Below, piece by piece: positions 1 through 6,898 of a DNA stretch of 6,979 bases. Below the pieces are notes generated by a model. It was not told where the DNA came from, ran no database searches, and worked only from the letters and a program-made list of their open reading frames with translations. The position numbers were made by a program, and so were the translations under genes. Positions within the stretch are counted from its first letter, which is position 1. The number at the start of each line of letters is the position of its first letter. The DNA comes from Actinomycetota bacterium. GTDB taxonomy: Bacteria; Actinomycetota; Thermoleophilia; Solirubrobacterales; Solirubrobacteraceae. The stretch lies in assembly GCA_005788585.1 (NCBI GenBank), contig SYBY01000221.1, forward strand, positions 1 through 6,979. The letters run 5' to 3'.

Positions 1-317
1 CCCGAGTTCGTGAAGAACACGCGGCCGCCGAGCGAACTGCGCCGCAGCCGGTCGGCCAGCCGGATCATCGGCTCGGTGTAGAAGAGGTTGCTCGTGTGGA
101 TGAGCTGCCCGGCCTGCTCGCGGATCGCCTCGACGACCTTCGGGTGGCAGTGCCCGACGCTCGAGACGCTGATGCCGGTCAGGAAGTCGAGGTACTCGGC
201 GCCGTCGGCGTCCCACAGCCGCGCGCCCTCGCCGCGCACGAACCACGCGGGCAGCCGCGCGTACGTGCCGACGATCGACTGGCGGTCCAGCGCCTGGAGC
301 TGCTCGAACGTCGTCAT
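1..317 (-). CDS. argD: Acetylornithine aminotransferase, N-terminal part (cut by window edge)
   Basis: This is the start of a class III PLP-dependent aminotransferase. In arginine synthesis it converts N-acetylglutamate semialdehyde plus glutamate to N-acetylornithine and 2-oxoglutarate in the cytoplasm. Only 105 codons are in the window, of about 400 usual for the family. Visible ArgD-like stretches are YARLPAWFVRGEGARLWD (residues 19-36), the DFLTGISVSSVGHCHPKVVEAI region (44-65), TSNLFYTEP (75-83) and FFTNSG at the edge, which normally continues into the PLP-phosphate-binding AEANE segment. The PLP-binding lysine lies outside the window. The ATG at 317 shares its bases with the argB stop (ATGA, 314-317). 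No convincing Shine-Dalgarno sequence precedes it, so translation probably depends on ribosomes finishing argB. Sequence alone would not exclude a related ornithine or GABA aminotransferase, but the position behind argCJB makes ArgD by far the likeliest. Confidence 0.93.
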   Translation of the reverse strand, partial: MTTFEQLQALDRQSIVGTYARLPAWFVRGEGARLWDADGAEYLDFLTGISVSSVGHCHPKVVEAIREQAGQLIHTSNLFYTEPMIRLADRLRRSSLGGRVFFTNS

Positions 318-1162
318 TGCGCGGGCCGGATCTTCGTGCCGATGCCGCTGTTGGTGAACAGCTCGAGCAGGAGGGAATGCGGCACGCGGCCGTCGATGAT
401 GTACGCGGCGCCCACCCCGCCGTGAATGGCCTCCAGGCACGCCTGCAGCTTTGGTCGCATCCCGCCGTCCATGTCGTCGATCGCCTCCTGCACCTCGTCG
501 GCGCCGGCCTCGCTGATGAGCGACCCCGGATCGTCCTTGTCGCGCAGCCACCCGGCCACGTCGGTGAGGAAGACGACCTTGAAGGCCCCCATCGCGCGTG
601 CCACGGCAGCCGCGGCATCGTCGGCGTTGATGTTGTACGAGTTGCCCTCGCGGTCCGCGCCCACCGACGCGATCACCGGGATGTAGTCCTGGGCGATGTG
701 CTCGAGGACGTCGACGTCGACCCGGTCGATCTGCCCCACGAAGCCGATGTCCTGGCCGTCGGGCCCGGACTGGCGCGACGCGCGGAACAGCCGGCCGTCA
801 TCACCGGACAGTCCGACCGCGGCCTGACCGTGGCGGTTCAGGCGCAGCACGATGTCCTTGTTGACCTTGCCGACGAGCACCATCTTCGCGATCTCGACGG
901 TCTCCTTGTCGGATACCCGCAGGCCGCCGACGAACTCCACCGGCAGGTCGAGCTTCTCCATGTAGCGCGTGATGTCCGGACCGCCGCCGTGCACCACGAT
1001 GGGGTTCATGCCGACGTACTTCAGGAGGACGACGTCGCGCGCGAAGTCCTCGCGCAGCGCCGGGTCCTCCATGGCCGCGCCGCCGTACTTGATGACGACG
1101 GTCTGCCCGTGGAACTCGCGGATGTACGGCAGCGCCTCGAGGAGGGTGGCGACGTCTCTCAT
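314..1162 (-). CDS. argB: Acetylglutamate kinase
   Basis: A 282-residue cytoplasmic amino acid kinase that phosphorylates N-acetyl-L-glutamate with ATP, the second step of arginine synthesis. Family motifs are in order: KYGG (25-28, catalytic lysine K25), VHGGGPDI (57-64, the glycine-rich acetylglutamate/phosphate loop), GLRVSD (80-85), YNINADDAA (176-184) and DGGMRPKL (232-239, with K238 as the second catalytic lysine). The C-terminus reads LLLELFTNSGIGTKI. About 20 residues precede KYGG and look like a helix (residues 3-17). In known structures such an N-terminal helix occurs in the hexameric, arginine-inhibited type of the enzyme, which fits an ArgJ pathway where this kinase is the feedback point; that is inference here. 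The reading frame runs open upstream into argJ, but the ATG at 1162 is chosen because it aligns with the family, has GGAG 8 bases ahead and overlaps the argJ stop as ATGA. Its own stop overlaps argD the same way. Confidence 0.97.
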   Translation of the reverse strand: MRDVATLLEALPYIREFHGQTVVIKYGGAAMEDPALREDFARDVVLLKYVGMNPIVVHGGGPDITRYMEKLDLPVEFVGGLRVSDKETVEIAKMVLVGKVNKDIVLRLNRHGQAAVGLSGDDGRLFRASRQSGPDGQDIGFVGQIDRVDVDVLEHIAQDYIPVIASVGADREGNSYNINADDAAAAVARAMGAFKVVFLTDVAGWLRDKDDPGSLISEAGADEVQEAIDDMDGGMRPKLQACLEAIHGGVGAAYIIDGRVPHSLLLELFTNSGIGTKIRPAQ

Positions 1163-2406
1163 GTCGTGTACTCCGCGTTGATCCGCACGTACTCGTAGCC
1201 GAAGTCGCTGAAGAAGACCTCGGTCTCGGCGGTGCGCTCCTCGCCGAGCTCGACGACGTATTCGACCTGGTCGCCGCCGACGGCCTCGATGAGCGCCTCC
1301 TCGTCGAACCGCGTCGCCTGGCCGCCCTTCGCGACGGGGACACCCTCGATCGCGATGTCGAAGTCCAGCGGCGCCCGGCCGGGCAACGCGGCGCCGACGG
1401 CCTGGGCGATGCGGCCCCAGTTCGGGTCCTGGCCGAAGAGCGCGGTCTTCACGAGCGGCGAGTTGGCGACTGCGCGGGCCACGACCTCCGCCTCCTCGGG
1501 GTCGTCGCACCGCACGACGACGCGGCCGATGCGCTCGGCGCCCTCACCGTCGGCGGCCATGTCCAGCGCGAGGGTCCGCAGCGCGGCATCGAGCGCCTCG
1601 CCGAAGCGCAGCTCGTCCTCGCTCTGTGGCGCCACCTCGATCCCCGAGGTGCCCGACGCCATGAGGATCGCCGTGTCGTTCGTGGAGAGCTGACCGTCGA
1701 CGCTGATGCGCTCGAACGACCGCTTCACGCAGACGCCCAGCAGCAGGTCGGCGGTCTCGGCGCTCAGGACCGCGTCGGTCTGGGCGAAGCAGAGCATCGT
1801 CGCGAAGCCCGGCTGGATCATCCCGGCGCCCTTGGCCTGCGCGGTCAGGCGGACGGTGCCGCCGGACAGCGCCACGTCGAACGCGACGGTCTTGCGGAAG
1901 GCGTCGGTCGTGCTGATCGCGTCGGTGAAGTCGTCGACCCCGTCGGCGCGCATCTCCGCGCGCGCGCCCACGAGCGCCTGGACGACCTTGTTGCCGTCGA
2001 GCTGCACCCCGATGACGCCGGTGGACGCGACCGCAACGGCGTCGGTCGGGACGCCGCCGACCATCGACGCGGCGCCCTGCATCCGGGCGGCCTCGTCGAG
2101 CCCCCGGTTGCCGGTCGCAGCGTTGGCGTTGCCCGAGTTGGCGACCACCGCGCGCAGGCCGTCGAGCCGCGTGCGCTGCTGCGTCACCTGCACGGGCGCG
2201 GCGATCACGGAGGACCGGGTGAACCGGGCGGCGCTGACGGTGTCGGCGGCGTCGGAGACGAGGATCGCGACGTCCTTGGCGCCGTCGGGCTTGATGCCCC
2301 CGGAGACCCCGGCGCAGCGAAAGCCCGCGGGCAGCGCGCCGTCGGCGGCAGGTGTGACGTGCGGGTGGTCGGGCACCCAGCGGTAGGACGCAGGACGTGC
2401 CTTCAT
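1159..2406 (-). CDS. argJ: Bifunctional glutamate N-acetyltransferase / ornithine acetyltransferase
   Basis: A 415-residue self-cleaving enzyme of the Ntn-hydrolase type. It moves the acetyl group from N-acetylornithine to glutamate, releasing ornithine and regenerating N-acetylglutamate; some members also use acetyl-CoA. Key parts are visible: GVSGGIKPDG (33-42), VVANSGNANAATG (87-99), the oxyanion-hole region ASTGVIG (127-133), KGAGMIQPG (192-200), and the cleavage site A202-T203 in FATML, where T203 becomes the N-terminal nucleophile of the beta chain. Then come SVDGQLSTNDT (235-245), DPNWGRIA (327-334) and the usual C-terminal NAEYTT (410-415). Length is normal. Whether the protein also makes acetylglutamate from acetyl-CoA cannot be read from sequence. 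One oddity is GEGAER (287-292) where the family usually has GEGATK. The frame stays open far upstream through argC, but the ATG at 2406 fits the family start, has an AAGGG 8 bases ahead and overlaps the argC stop (ATGA). The end overlaps argB (ATGA). Confidence 0.97.
   Translation of the reverse strand: MKARPASYRWVPDHPHVTPAADGALPAGFRCAGVSGGIKPDGAKDVAILVSDAADTVSAARFTRSSVIAAPVQVTQQRTRLDGLRAVVANSGNANAATGNRGLDEAARMQGAASMVGGVPTDAVAVASTGVIGVQLDGNKVVQALVGARAEMRADGVDDFTDAISTTDAFRKTVAFDVALSGGTVRLTAQAKGAGMIQPGFATMLCFAQTDAVLSAETADLLLGVCVKRSFERISVDGQLSTNDTAILMASGTSGIEVAPQSEDELRFGEALDAALRTLALDMAADGEGAERIGRVVVRCDDPEEAEVVARAVANSPLVKTALFGQDPNWGRIAQAVGAALPGRAPLDFDIAIEGVPVAKGGQATRFDEEALIEAVGGDQVEYVVELGEERTAETEVFFSDFGYEYVRINAEYTT
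1171..1174 (-). promoter_or_regulatory. Ribosome-binding site of argB
   Basis: GGAG lies 8 bases before the argB ATG at 1162, inside the last codons of argJ (the region coding Ala-Glu-Tyr). It decides the argB start, because the frame remains open for 116 more codons upstream within argJ. Confidence 0.75.
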
Positions 2407-3404
2407 GGTTCCAACCCTTCTGCTTCCGGCCGCCCCACCATGAGGTTCAGGCTCTGCACCGCCTGCGACGCCGTTCCCTTCCACAGGTTGTCGATCGCCG
2501 CGAACACGAACGCCTTGCCGGTCCGCTCGTCGGCGTGGACCTGGATGCGGCACAGGTTCGTCTCGCGCACGTCGCGGACCCCGGGCGGCCGGTCGACGAG
2601 CTCGATGAACGGCTCGTCGGCGTACGCGTCGGCGTACAGCTCCGCCAGCGCGTCCTGGTCGATCGCGCGGTCGGTCGTGACGTAGCAGGAGACCAGCTCG
2701 CCCTGATCGAGCGGCAGCAGGTGCGGGGTGAACACCGGTCTGATCTCCGCGCCGAGCCGGGCGAGCTCCTGGTCGATCTCGGGCATGTGCCGGTGATGGC
2801 CCACGCCGTATGCCGCGACGTTCTCGTCGACCGACACGAAGTGCGTCTTGGCCGTCGCCGCGCGCCCCGCGCCGGACACGCCGGTCTTCGCGTCGATGAC
2901 CGCGTCGGAGATGACCCCCGCCCGCGCGAGCGGCGCAAGCGCCAGCAGCGCGGCGGTCGGGAAGCAGCCCGGGCCGGCGACGAGATCGGCGCCGTGCAGC
3001 GACTCGCGATGCAGCTCGGGCAGGCCGTAGCGGGCGGTGTTGATGAGCTCGGGATGCGCGTGCGGGACGTACCACTGCTCGTACGTGGCGACGTCGTGCA
3101 GGCGGAAGTCGGCGGAGAGGTCGACGACCTTCACGCCGCGCTCGCGCAGCGCGGCGACGAGCGGCGCGGCTGCCCCGTGCGGGTAGGCGACGATCGCGGC
3201 GTCGACATCGGCGTGGACACCGAGGTCGAGCTCCTCCAGCACCTTGGTCACCCGGTGGTGCGGGTACAGCTCGTCCAGCCGCATGCCGGCGTCGCTGCGC
3301 GACGTCACGGCGGCCAGCTCGAAGTGCGGATGACGGTCGATGAGCCGCGCGGCGAGTGCGCCCGCGTACCCGGACGCGCCGGCGACGAGGACGGAGTCAG
3401 CCAC
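2403..3404 (-). CDS. argC: N-acetyl-gamma-glutamyl-phosphate reductase
   Basis: A 333-residue NADPH-dependent cytoplasmic reductase that turns N-acetylglutamyl phosphate into N-acetylglutamate semialdehyde, the third step of arginine synthesis. The N-terminal Rossmann fold begins with VAGASGYAG (7-15, dinucleotide loop). VDLSADFRL (94-102) and the active-site motif GPGCFPTA (144-151) follow, with C147 the cysteine that forms the thioester intermediate. KTGVSGAGR (173-181) and HHRHMPEI (203-210) carry substrate contacts and the catalytic histidine. FTPHLLPLDQGE (225-236) and DNLWKGTASQAVQSLNLM near the end complete the family signature. Length is normal. The start is GTG at 3404, giving a protein that begins three residues before the first strand of the Rossmann fold. 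It overlaps the end of pheT by 8 bases (3397-3404). The upstream G-rich stretch at 3411-3417 is only a weak ribosome-binding match, so coupling to pheT translation is likely. No arginine-specific promoter is visible before it. Confidence 0.97.
   Translation of the reverse strand: MADSVLVAGASGYAGALAARLIDRHPHFELAAVTSRSDAGMRLDELYPHHRVTKVLEELDLGVHADVDAAIVAYPHGAAAPLVAALRERGVKVVDLSADFRLHDVATYEQWYVPHAHPELINTARYGLPELHRESLHGADLVAGPGCFPTAALLALAPLARAGVISDAVIDAKTGVSGAGRAATAKTHFVSVDENVAAYGVGHHRHMPEIDQELARLGAEIRPVFTPHLLPLDQGELVSCYVTTDRAIDQDALAELYADAYADEPFIELVDRPPGVRDVRETNLCRIQVHADERTGKAFVFAAIDNLWKGTASQAVQSLNLMVGRPEAEGLEP
2415..2420 (-). promoter_or_regulatory. Ribosome-binding site of argJ
   Basis: GAAGGG lies 8 bases before the argJ ATG at 2406, inside the last codons of argC. 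It supports this ATG over the long open extension of the same frame into argC. The match to the 16S rRNA tail is moderate. Confidence 0.6.
3397..3404 (-). other. 8-base overlap joining pheT to argC
   Basis: On the minus strand the eight bases GTGGCTGA hold the GTG start of argC and, in another frame, the TGA stop of pheT. This is where the tRNA synthetase genes meet the arginine genes. It leaves no untranslated space for a separate argC promoter or operator, which suggests one transcript and coupled translation. Confidence 0.85.
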
Positions 3405-5832
3405 GCTGCACCGCCCCGAGCTGCTCGGTCAGCGCGGCGACGATCTTCGCCCGCGCCCCGTCCGCGTCCTCGTCGGTCAGGGTCCGGTCGGGCGCGCGGA
3501 ACTCGAGGTGCAGCGCGAGGGACCGCTTGCCCTCCCCGACCTGCTCGCCCTCGTAGACGTCGAAGACGCCCGCGTCGGCCAGCAGCGCACCGCCGGCCTT
3601 CCGGGCGGCGGCCACCACGTCGGCAGCCGGCACGGCGCTGTCGACCACGACGGCGAGGTCCTGCCGCAGCGCCGGGAAGCTCGTGACGTCCTCGTAGTCC
3701 TCGACCAGCGCGCGGTCGACTGCGACGGCGAGCACCGCGCCGAGGTCGAGCTCGAACGCCGCGACCGTCTGCTCGATGTCCCACGCCTGCGCGACGCGCG
3801 GGTGGATCTCCCCCAGCCAGCCGACGACGTCGCCGCCCTCGAGCACGATCTCGCCGCAGCGGCCCGGGTGCAGGAAGGGCTGCTCGGCGTGCCGGACCGA
3901 CAGGTCCACGCGCAGCCGCGTCGCGAGTGCCTCGAGCACGCCCTTGGCCGCGAACACATCGGCGGCCGGCGGCGTGGCGTCGCCCCACGTCGGGGGTACG
4001 AGCCGTCCCGTCAGGAGGATCGCGAGATGGTCGTGCTCGTCGGCCAGCGGGTCGTCGGCGTCGGCGTAGTAGATGGCACCCCGCTCGAAGAGCCGCAGGT
4101 CGGCGGCTCCGCGCGCGACGTTGTGCGCGGCGACGTCGAGCAGCGACGCGACGAGGTTCGTGCGCAGCAGCGCGTGGTCCTCGCTCATCGGGTTCGCCAG
4201 CGCGATCGCCCGGCGGCGCGGGTCGCCGTCGGGCAGCCGCAGCCGGTCGAACACGCCGGCGTTCGTGAAGCTCCACCCCATGATGCCGCGCAGGCCGCGG
4301 CCCACGAGCGTGTCCTCGGCGCGCCGCCGCAGCCGCTGCGCGGGCGACAGCCGTCCGGCGGCACCCCGCCGGGCGGGCAGCGTGGCGGGCAGGTTGTCGA
4401 CGCCGTCGATCCGGGCGACCTCCTCGACGAGGTCGGCCTCGCGGGTCACGTCGAGCCGCCGGAACGCGGGCACGGTGACGTCCAGCCCGTCGTCAGCAGG
4501 CGCGACGCCGAACTCCAGCGACCGCAGGATCGCCTCCTGGCGCTGGGGCGAGATCGTGGTGCCGAGCAGGCCCTCGACCCGCGCGCTGCGCAGCCGGATG
4601 ACCGCCGGGTCCGGCCCCGGGCCACCGATGTCGATCAGCGCGGGCCGGACCGTCGCGCCTGTCAGCTCGACCATGAGCTGGTGCGCGACGGCCTGCGCCT
4701 CGAGCGTCTGCTCGGGCGCCAGGCCCTTCTCGAACCGGCCGGACGCCTCGGTGCGCAGCGCGAGCTTCCACGACGTGCGGTTGACGTTCGGGCCGATCCA
4801 GGTCGCGACCTCCATCAGGACGCGCGTGGTCGTGTCGGCGACCTCGCTGCGCGCGCCGCCCATGACGCCCGCGATCGACGTCGGGCCGTCGGCGTCATCG
4901 ATGACGACCATCTGCTCGTCGAGCGTGCGGACCTCGTCGTCGAGCGTCGTGATCTGCTCGCCCGCGTTCGCCGCGCGCACCACGAGCGTGCCGCCCGCGA
5001 CCCGGTCCAGGTCGAACGCGTGCAGCGGCTGGCCCGTCAGCAGCATCACGTAGTGCGTGATGTCCACGACGTTGTTGATCGACCGCTGGCCGCACGCGGC
5101 CAGGCGCGCCTTCAGCCAGTACGGCGAAGGGCCGATCGTCACGTCGTCGTAGACCAGCGCGGTGAAGCGCGGGCACAGCTCGGGAACCTGCACGTCGATC
5201 GTGATCCCGTCGAGCTCGCCGACGGGCGGGAGCTCGACGCCGGCCCACGGCGGCGGCGTCAGCGGCGACCCGTTCGACGCGTGGACCTCGCGCGCCATGC
5301 CGTAGATCCCCAGGCAGTCCGGCCGGTTCGGCGTGAGCTCGAGCTCGAGCACGTCGGTCGAGATCTCGAACAGCTCGGCGACGAAGGTCCCCGGGGCCGC
5401 GGCGTCGTCGGGCAGGACCATGATCCCGCTGTGGTCGTCGCCCAGCCCGAGCTCGCGCTCGGAGACGATCATCCCCTGCGACTCGACGCCGCGCAGCTTG
5501 GCCTTCTTCAGCTTCATGCCGTCGGGCATGACCGTCCCCGGCCGCGCCACGGCGACCGTCTGCCCGGCCGCGACGTTCGGCGCGCCGCACACGATCTGCG
5601 CGGGCTCGGCCTCGCCGACGTCGACGGTGCAGACCTTCAGACGGTCGGCATCGGGATGCTGCTCGGCGGTCAGCACCTTGCCGACGACGAGATGCTCGAA
5701 GCCCTCAGCCTTGATGCCGAACCGATCGACGCCCGCGACCTCCGTGCCGGTCGCGCTCAGCGCGTCGGCGAGCTCCCACGGGTCGCCGCCCGGGTGCACG
5801 TACTCCGAGAGCCAGGCCAGGGGAAGTCTCAT
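3397..5832 (-). CDS. pheT: Phenylalanyl-tRNA synthetase beta subunit
   Basis: The 811-residue beta subunit of phenylalanyl-tRNA synthetase, which with PheS forms the (alpha-beta)2 enzyme charging tRNA-Phe. Domains in order (approximate): an N-terminal piece starting MRLPLAWLSEYV; the tRNA-binding OB-fold (45-155, with HPDADRLKVC at 59-68 and GVESQGMI at 115-122); the B3/B4 editing domain (about 215-385, with INNVVDITHYV 252-262, QPLHAFD 268-274 and GVMGG 322-326); the B5 domain (about 405-475, ending in the acidic DLVEEVARIDG, a metal-binding segment in known structures); the synthetase-like core (about 490-700, with ANPMSEDHALLRTNL 546-560); and the C-terminal ferredoxin-like anticodon-binding domain (about 718-811, with SFPALRQDLAVVV). 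Likely editing residues H271, E341, T361 and A363 are kept, so removal of mischarged Tyr is probably intact (inference). The ATG at 5832 is chosen over an open upstream extension because it fits the family, has GGAG 8 bases ahead and overlaps the pheS stop (ATGA). Confidence 0.98.
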   Translation of the reverse strand: MRLPLAWLSEYVHPGGDPWELADALSATGTEVAGVDRFGIKAEGFEHLVVGKVLTAEQHPDADRLKVCTVDVGEAEPAQIVCGAPNVAAGQTVAVARPGTVMPDGMKLKKAKLRGVESQGMIVSERELGLGDDHSGIMVLPDDAAAPGTFVAELFEISTDVLELELTPNRPDCLGIYGMAREVHASNGSPLTPPPWAGVELPPVGELDGITIDVQVPELCPRFTALVYDDVTIGPSPYWLKARLAACGQRSINNVVDITHYVMLLTGQPLHAFDLDRVAGGTLVVRAANAGEQITTLDDEVRTLDEQMVVIDDADGPTSIAGVMGGARSEVADTTTRVLMEVATWIGPNVNRTSWKLALRTEASGRFEKGLAPEQTLEAQAVAHQLMVELTGATVRPALIDIGGPGPDPAVIRLRSARVEGLLGTTISPQRQEAILRSLEFGVAPADDGLDVTVPAFRRLDVTREADLVEEVARIDGVDNLPATLPARRGAAGRLSPAQRLRRRAEDTLVGRGLRGIMGWSFTNAGVFDRLRLPDGDPRRRAIALANPMSEDHALLRTNLVASLLDVAAHNVARGAADLRLFERGAIYYADADDPLADEHDHLAILLTGRLVPPTWGDATPPAADVFAAKGVLEALATRLRVDLSVRHAEQPFLHPGRCGEIVLEGGDVVGWLGEIHPRVAQAWDIEQTVAAFELDLGAVLAVAVDRALVEDYEDVTSFPALRQDLAVVVDSAVPAADVVAAARKAGGALLADAGVFDVYEGEQVGEGKRSLALHLEFRAPDRTLTDEDADGARAKIVAALTEQLGAVQRG

Positions 5833-6884
5833 CCGAACTGCTCCAGGAAGCGCACGTCGTTCTCGATGTAGAGCCGCAGGTCGGGGATGCCGTGCTTGAG
5901 CATCGCGATCCGCTCGAGGCCCATGCCGAAGGCGAAGCCCTGCACCTTGTCGGGGTCGTAGGCGTCGGCGCCGACTGCGCGCAACACGTTCGGGTCGACC
6001 ATGCCGGCCCCGAGGATCTCCAGCCACGTCGTGCCCTTGCAGACCGGGCAGCGCGAGCCGTCCTTCAACGTCCCGCCCTTGCAGTTCGAGCAGGACACGT
6101 CGATCTCGACGCTCGGCTCGGTGAAGGGGAAGAAGTGCGGGCGCAGCCGGATCTGCCGCTCGTCCCCGAAGACCGTGCGGGCGAAGCTCAGCAGCGTGCC
6201 CTTCAGGTCGGCGAGCGTGATGTCCTCGTCGACGGCGAGCCCCTCGACCTGGTGGAACTGCGGCAGGTGCGTCGCGTCGTGGTCGCGCCGGTAGACCCGC
6301 CCGGGGATGACGACGTACAGCGGCGGCGGATGCGCCTCCATCGCCCGGACCTGCATCGGCGACGTGTGCGTCCGCAGCACCACGTCATCGGAGACGTAGA
6401 AGGTGTCCGTCCATGCCCGCGCGGGGTGCTGCGGGTCGTGGTTGAGCGCGTCGAAGTTGTAGTGGACCGTCTCGACCTCGGGGCCGTCCATGACCGGGAA
6501 GCCCAGGCCGAGGAACACGTCCTCGAGCTCGCGCCACGTCTGGTGCAGGACGTGCAGCGAGCCGACCGGCTGGGCCGGCGTCCCGGGCAGGGTGATGTCC
6601 ACGCGGTCGCGCTCGAGCTGCGCGTCGAGCTCGGCACCCGCCAGCGCCTCCTCGCGCTCGGCGATCAGCCGCTCGAGCGCCTGCCGAGCCATATTCGCCG
6701 CCTTGCCCACGGCGCCGCGCTCGGCGGGCGGCAGGTCGGAGACGCCGCGCAGCAGGTTCGGCAGCTCGGCCTTGCGCCCGAGGAACCGCACGCGCAGCTC
6801 CTCCAGCTCGGCGGTGGAGCCTGCGGCGGCGATGGCCCCCTGGGCCTCGGCCTGCAGTTCGTCGATGCGATCGGTCACGGCCAT
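5829..6884 (-). CDS. pheS: Phenylalanyl-tRNA synthetase alpha subunit
   Basis: The 351-residue catalytic alpha subunit, a class II aminoacyl-tRNA synthetase that activates phenylalanine and, with PheT, charges tRNA-Phe. Residues 1 to about 90 form the helical N-terminal arm, predicted coiled coil (FLGRKAELPNLLRG at 34-47 is typical) that contacts tRNA. The catalytic core has motif 1 around GFPVMDGPEVETVHYNFDAL (128-147), RTHTSPMQVR (171-180), motif 2 in GRVYRRDHDATHLPQFHQ (195-212), FTEPSVEIDV (254-263) and motif 3 in GFAFGMGLERIAMLKHG (316-332). An insertion with four cysteines, C265/C268 and C279/C282, resembles a small zinc-binding knuckle. Such a Cys-containing insertion occurs in some bacterial PheS but differs from the form I recall in Mycobacterium and Streptomyces. 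The ATG at 6884 lies 12 bases after the methyltransferase stop, with AGGA at 6895-6898. No attenuator, T-box or leader peptide fits in that gap, so control must lie further upstream. The stop overlaps pheT (ATGA). Confidence 0.98.
   Translation of the reverse strand: MAVTDRIDELQAEAQGAIAAAGSTAELEELRVRFLGRKAELPNLLRGVSDLPPAERGAVGKAANMARQALERLIAEREEALAGAELDAQLERDRVDITLPGTPAQPVGSLHVLHQTWRELEDVFLGLGFPVMDGPEVETVHYNFDALNHDPQHPARAWTDTFYVSDDVVLRTHTSPMQVRAMEAHPPPLYVVIPGRVYRRDHDATHLPQFHQVEGLAVDEDITLADLKGTLLSFARTVFGDERQIRLRPHFFPFTEPSVEIDVSCSNCKGGTLKDGSRCPVCKGTTWLEILGAGMVDPNVLRAVGADAYDPDKVQGFAFGMGLERIAMLKHGIPDLRLYIENDVRFLEQFG
5841..5844 (-). promoter_or_regulatory. Ribosome-binding site of pheT
   Basis: GGAG lies 8 bases before the pheT ATG at 5832, inside the end of pheS (the codons for Leu-Glu-Gln). 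It decides the start, because the pheT frame stays open for another 65 codons upstream within pheS. Confidence 0.75.
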
Positions 6885-6894
6885 TGCGGCGCCA

Positions 6895-6898
6895 TCCT
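6895..6898 (-). promoter_or_regulatory. Probable ribosome-binding site of pheS
   Basis: The sequence AGGA (within TAGGATGG on the minus strand) lies 10 bases before the pheS ATG and includes the last two bases of the upstream methyltransferase stop codon. The spacing is slightly long, and an out-of-frame ATG sits directly after the AGG. It is the only purine-rich match in the 12-base gap. Confidence 0.55.

Noticed and set aside
317..1198. A plus-strand open frame of 293 codons opposite argB.
   Set aside because: It mirrors argB nearly exactly and shows no motif. It is best explained as an antisense shadow of a GC-rich gene.
1163..1510. A possible longer argB with 116 extra N-terminal residues, since the frame is open into argJ.
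   Set aside because: The extra part is Arg/Gly-rich and unlike any acetylglutamate kinase, while the ATG at 1162 has a good ribosome site and the family's normal start.
2407..3075. A possible longer argJ running into argC.
   Set aside because: The extension is Arg/Ala-rich out-of-frame argC sequence, and the ATG at 2406 matches the normal ArgJ start.
2397..3686. A plus-strand open frame of 429 codons opposite argC and the end of pheT.
   Set aside because: It has the same composition artefact as the pheT shadow, ends in an Arg/Pro-rich low-complexity run, crosses two real genes and has no family motif.
5335..5350. A short GAGCTC tandem and self-complementary stretch.
   Set aside because: It lies inside pheT and simply encodes the Leu-Glu alternation of the conserved VLELELTPNR segment, so protein sequence explains it.
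3340..5871. A plus-strand open frame of 843 codons covering almost all of pheT in antisense.
   Set aside because: Its translation is rich in Arg, Ala, Val, Asp and Gly without any recognisable domain, and pheT is unmistakable on the other strand. In GC-rich genes with few A/T third positions, stop codons are rare in the antisense frame, so long shadows are expected.
6875..6895. A six-codon open frame (ATG to TGA) overlapping the pheS start that could be a leader peptide.
   Set aside because: It encodes MAPQWP without phenylalanine codons, its ATG lies inside the probable ribosome site, and no terminator or antiterminator structure follows. It looks like chance.
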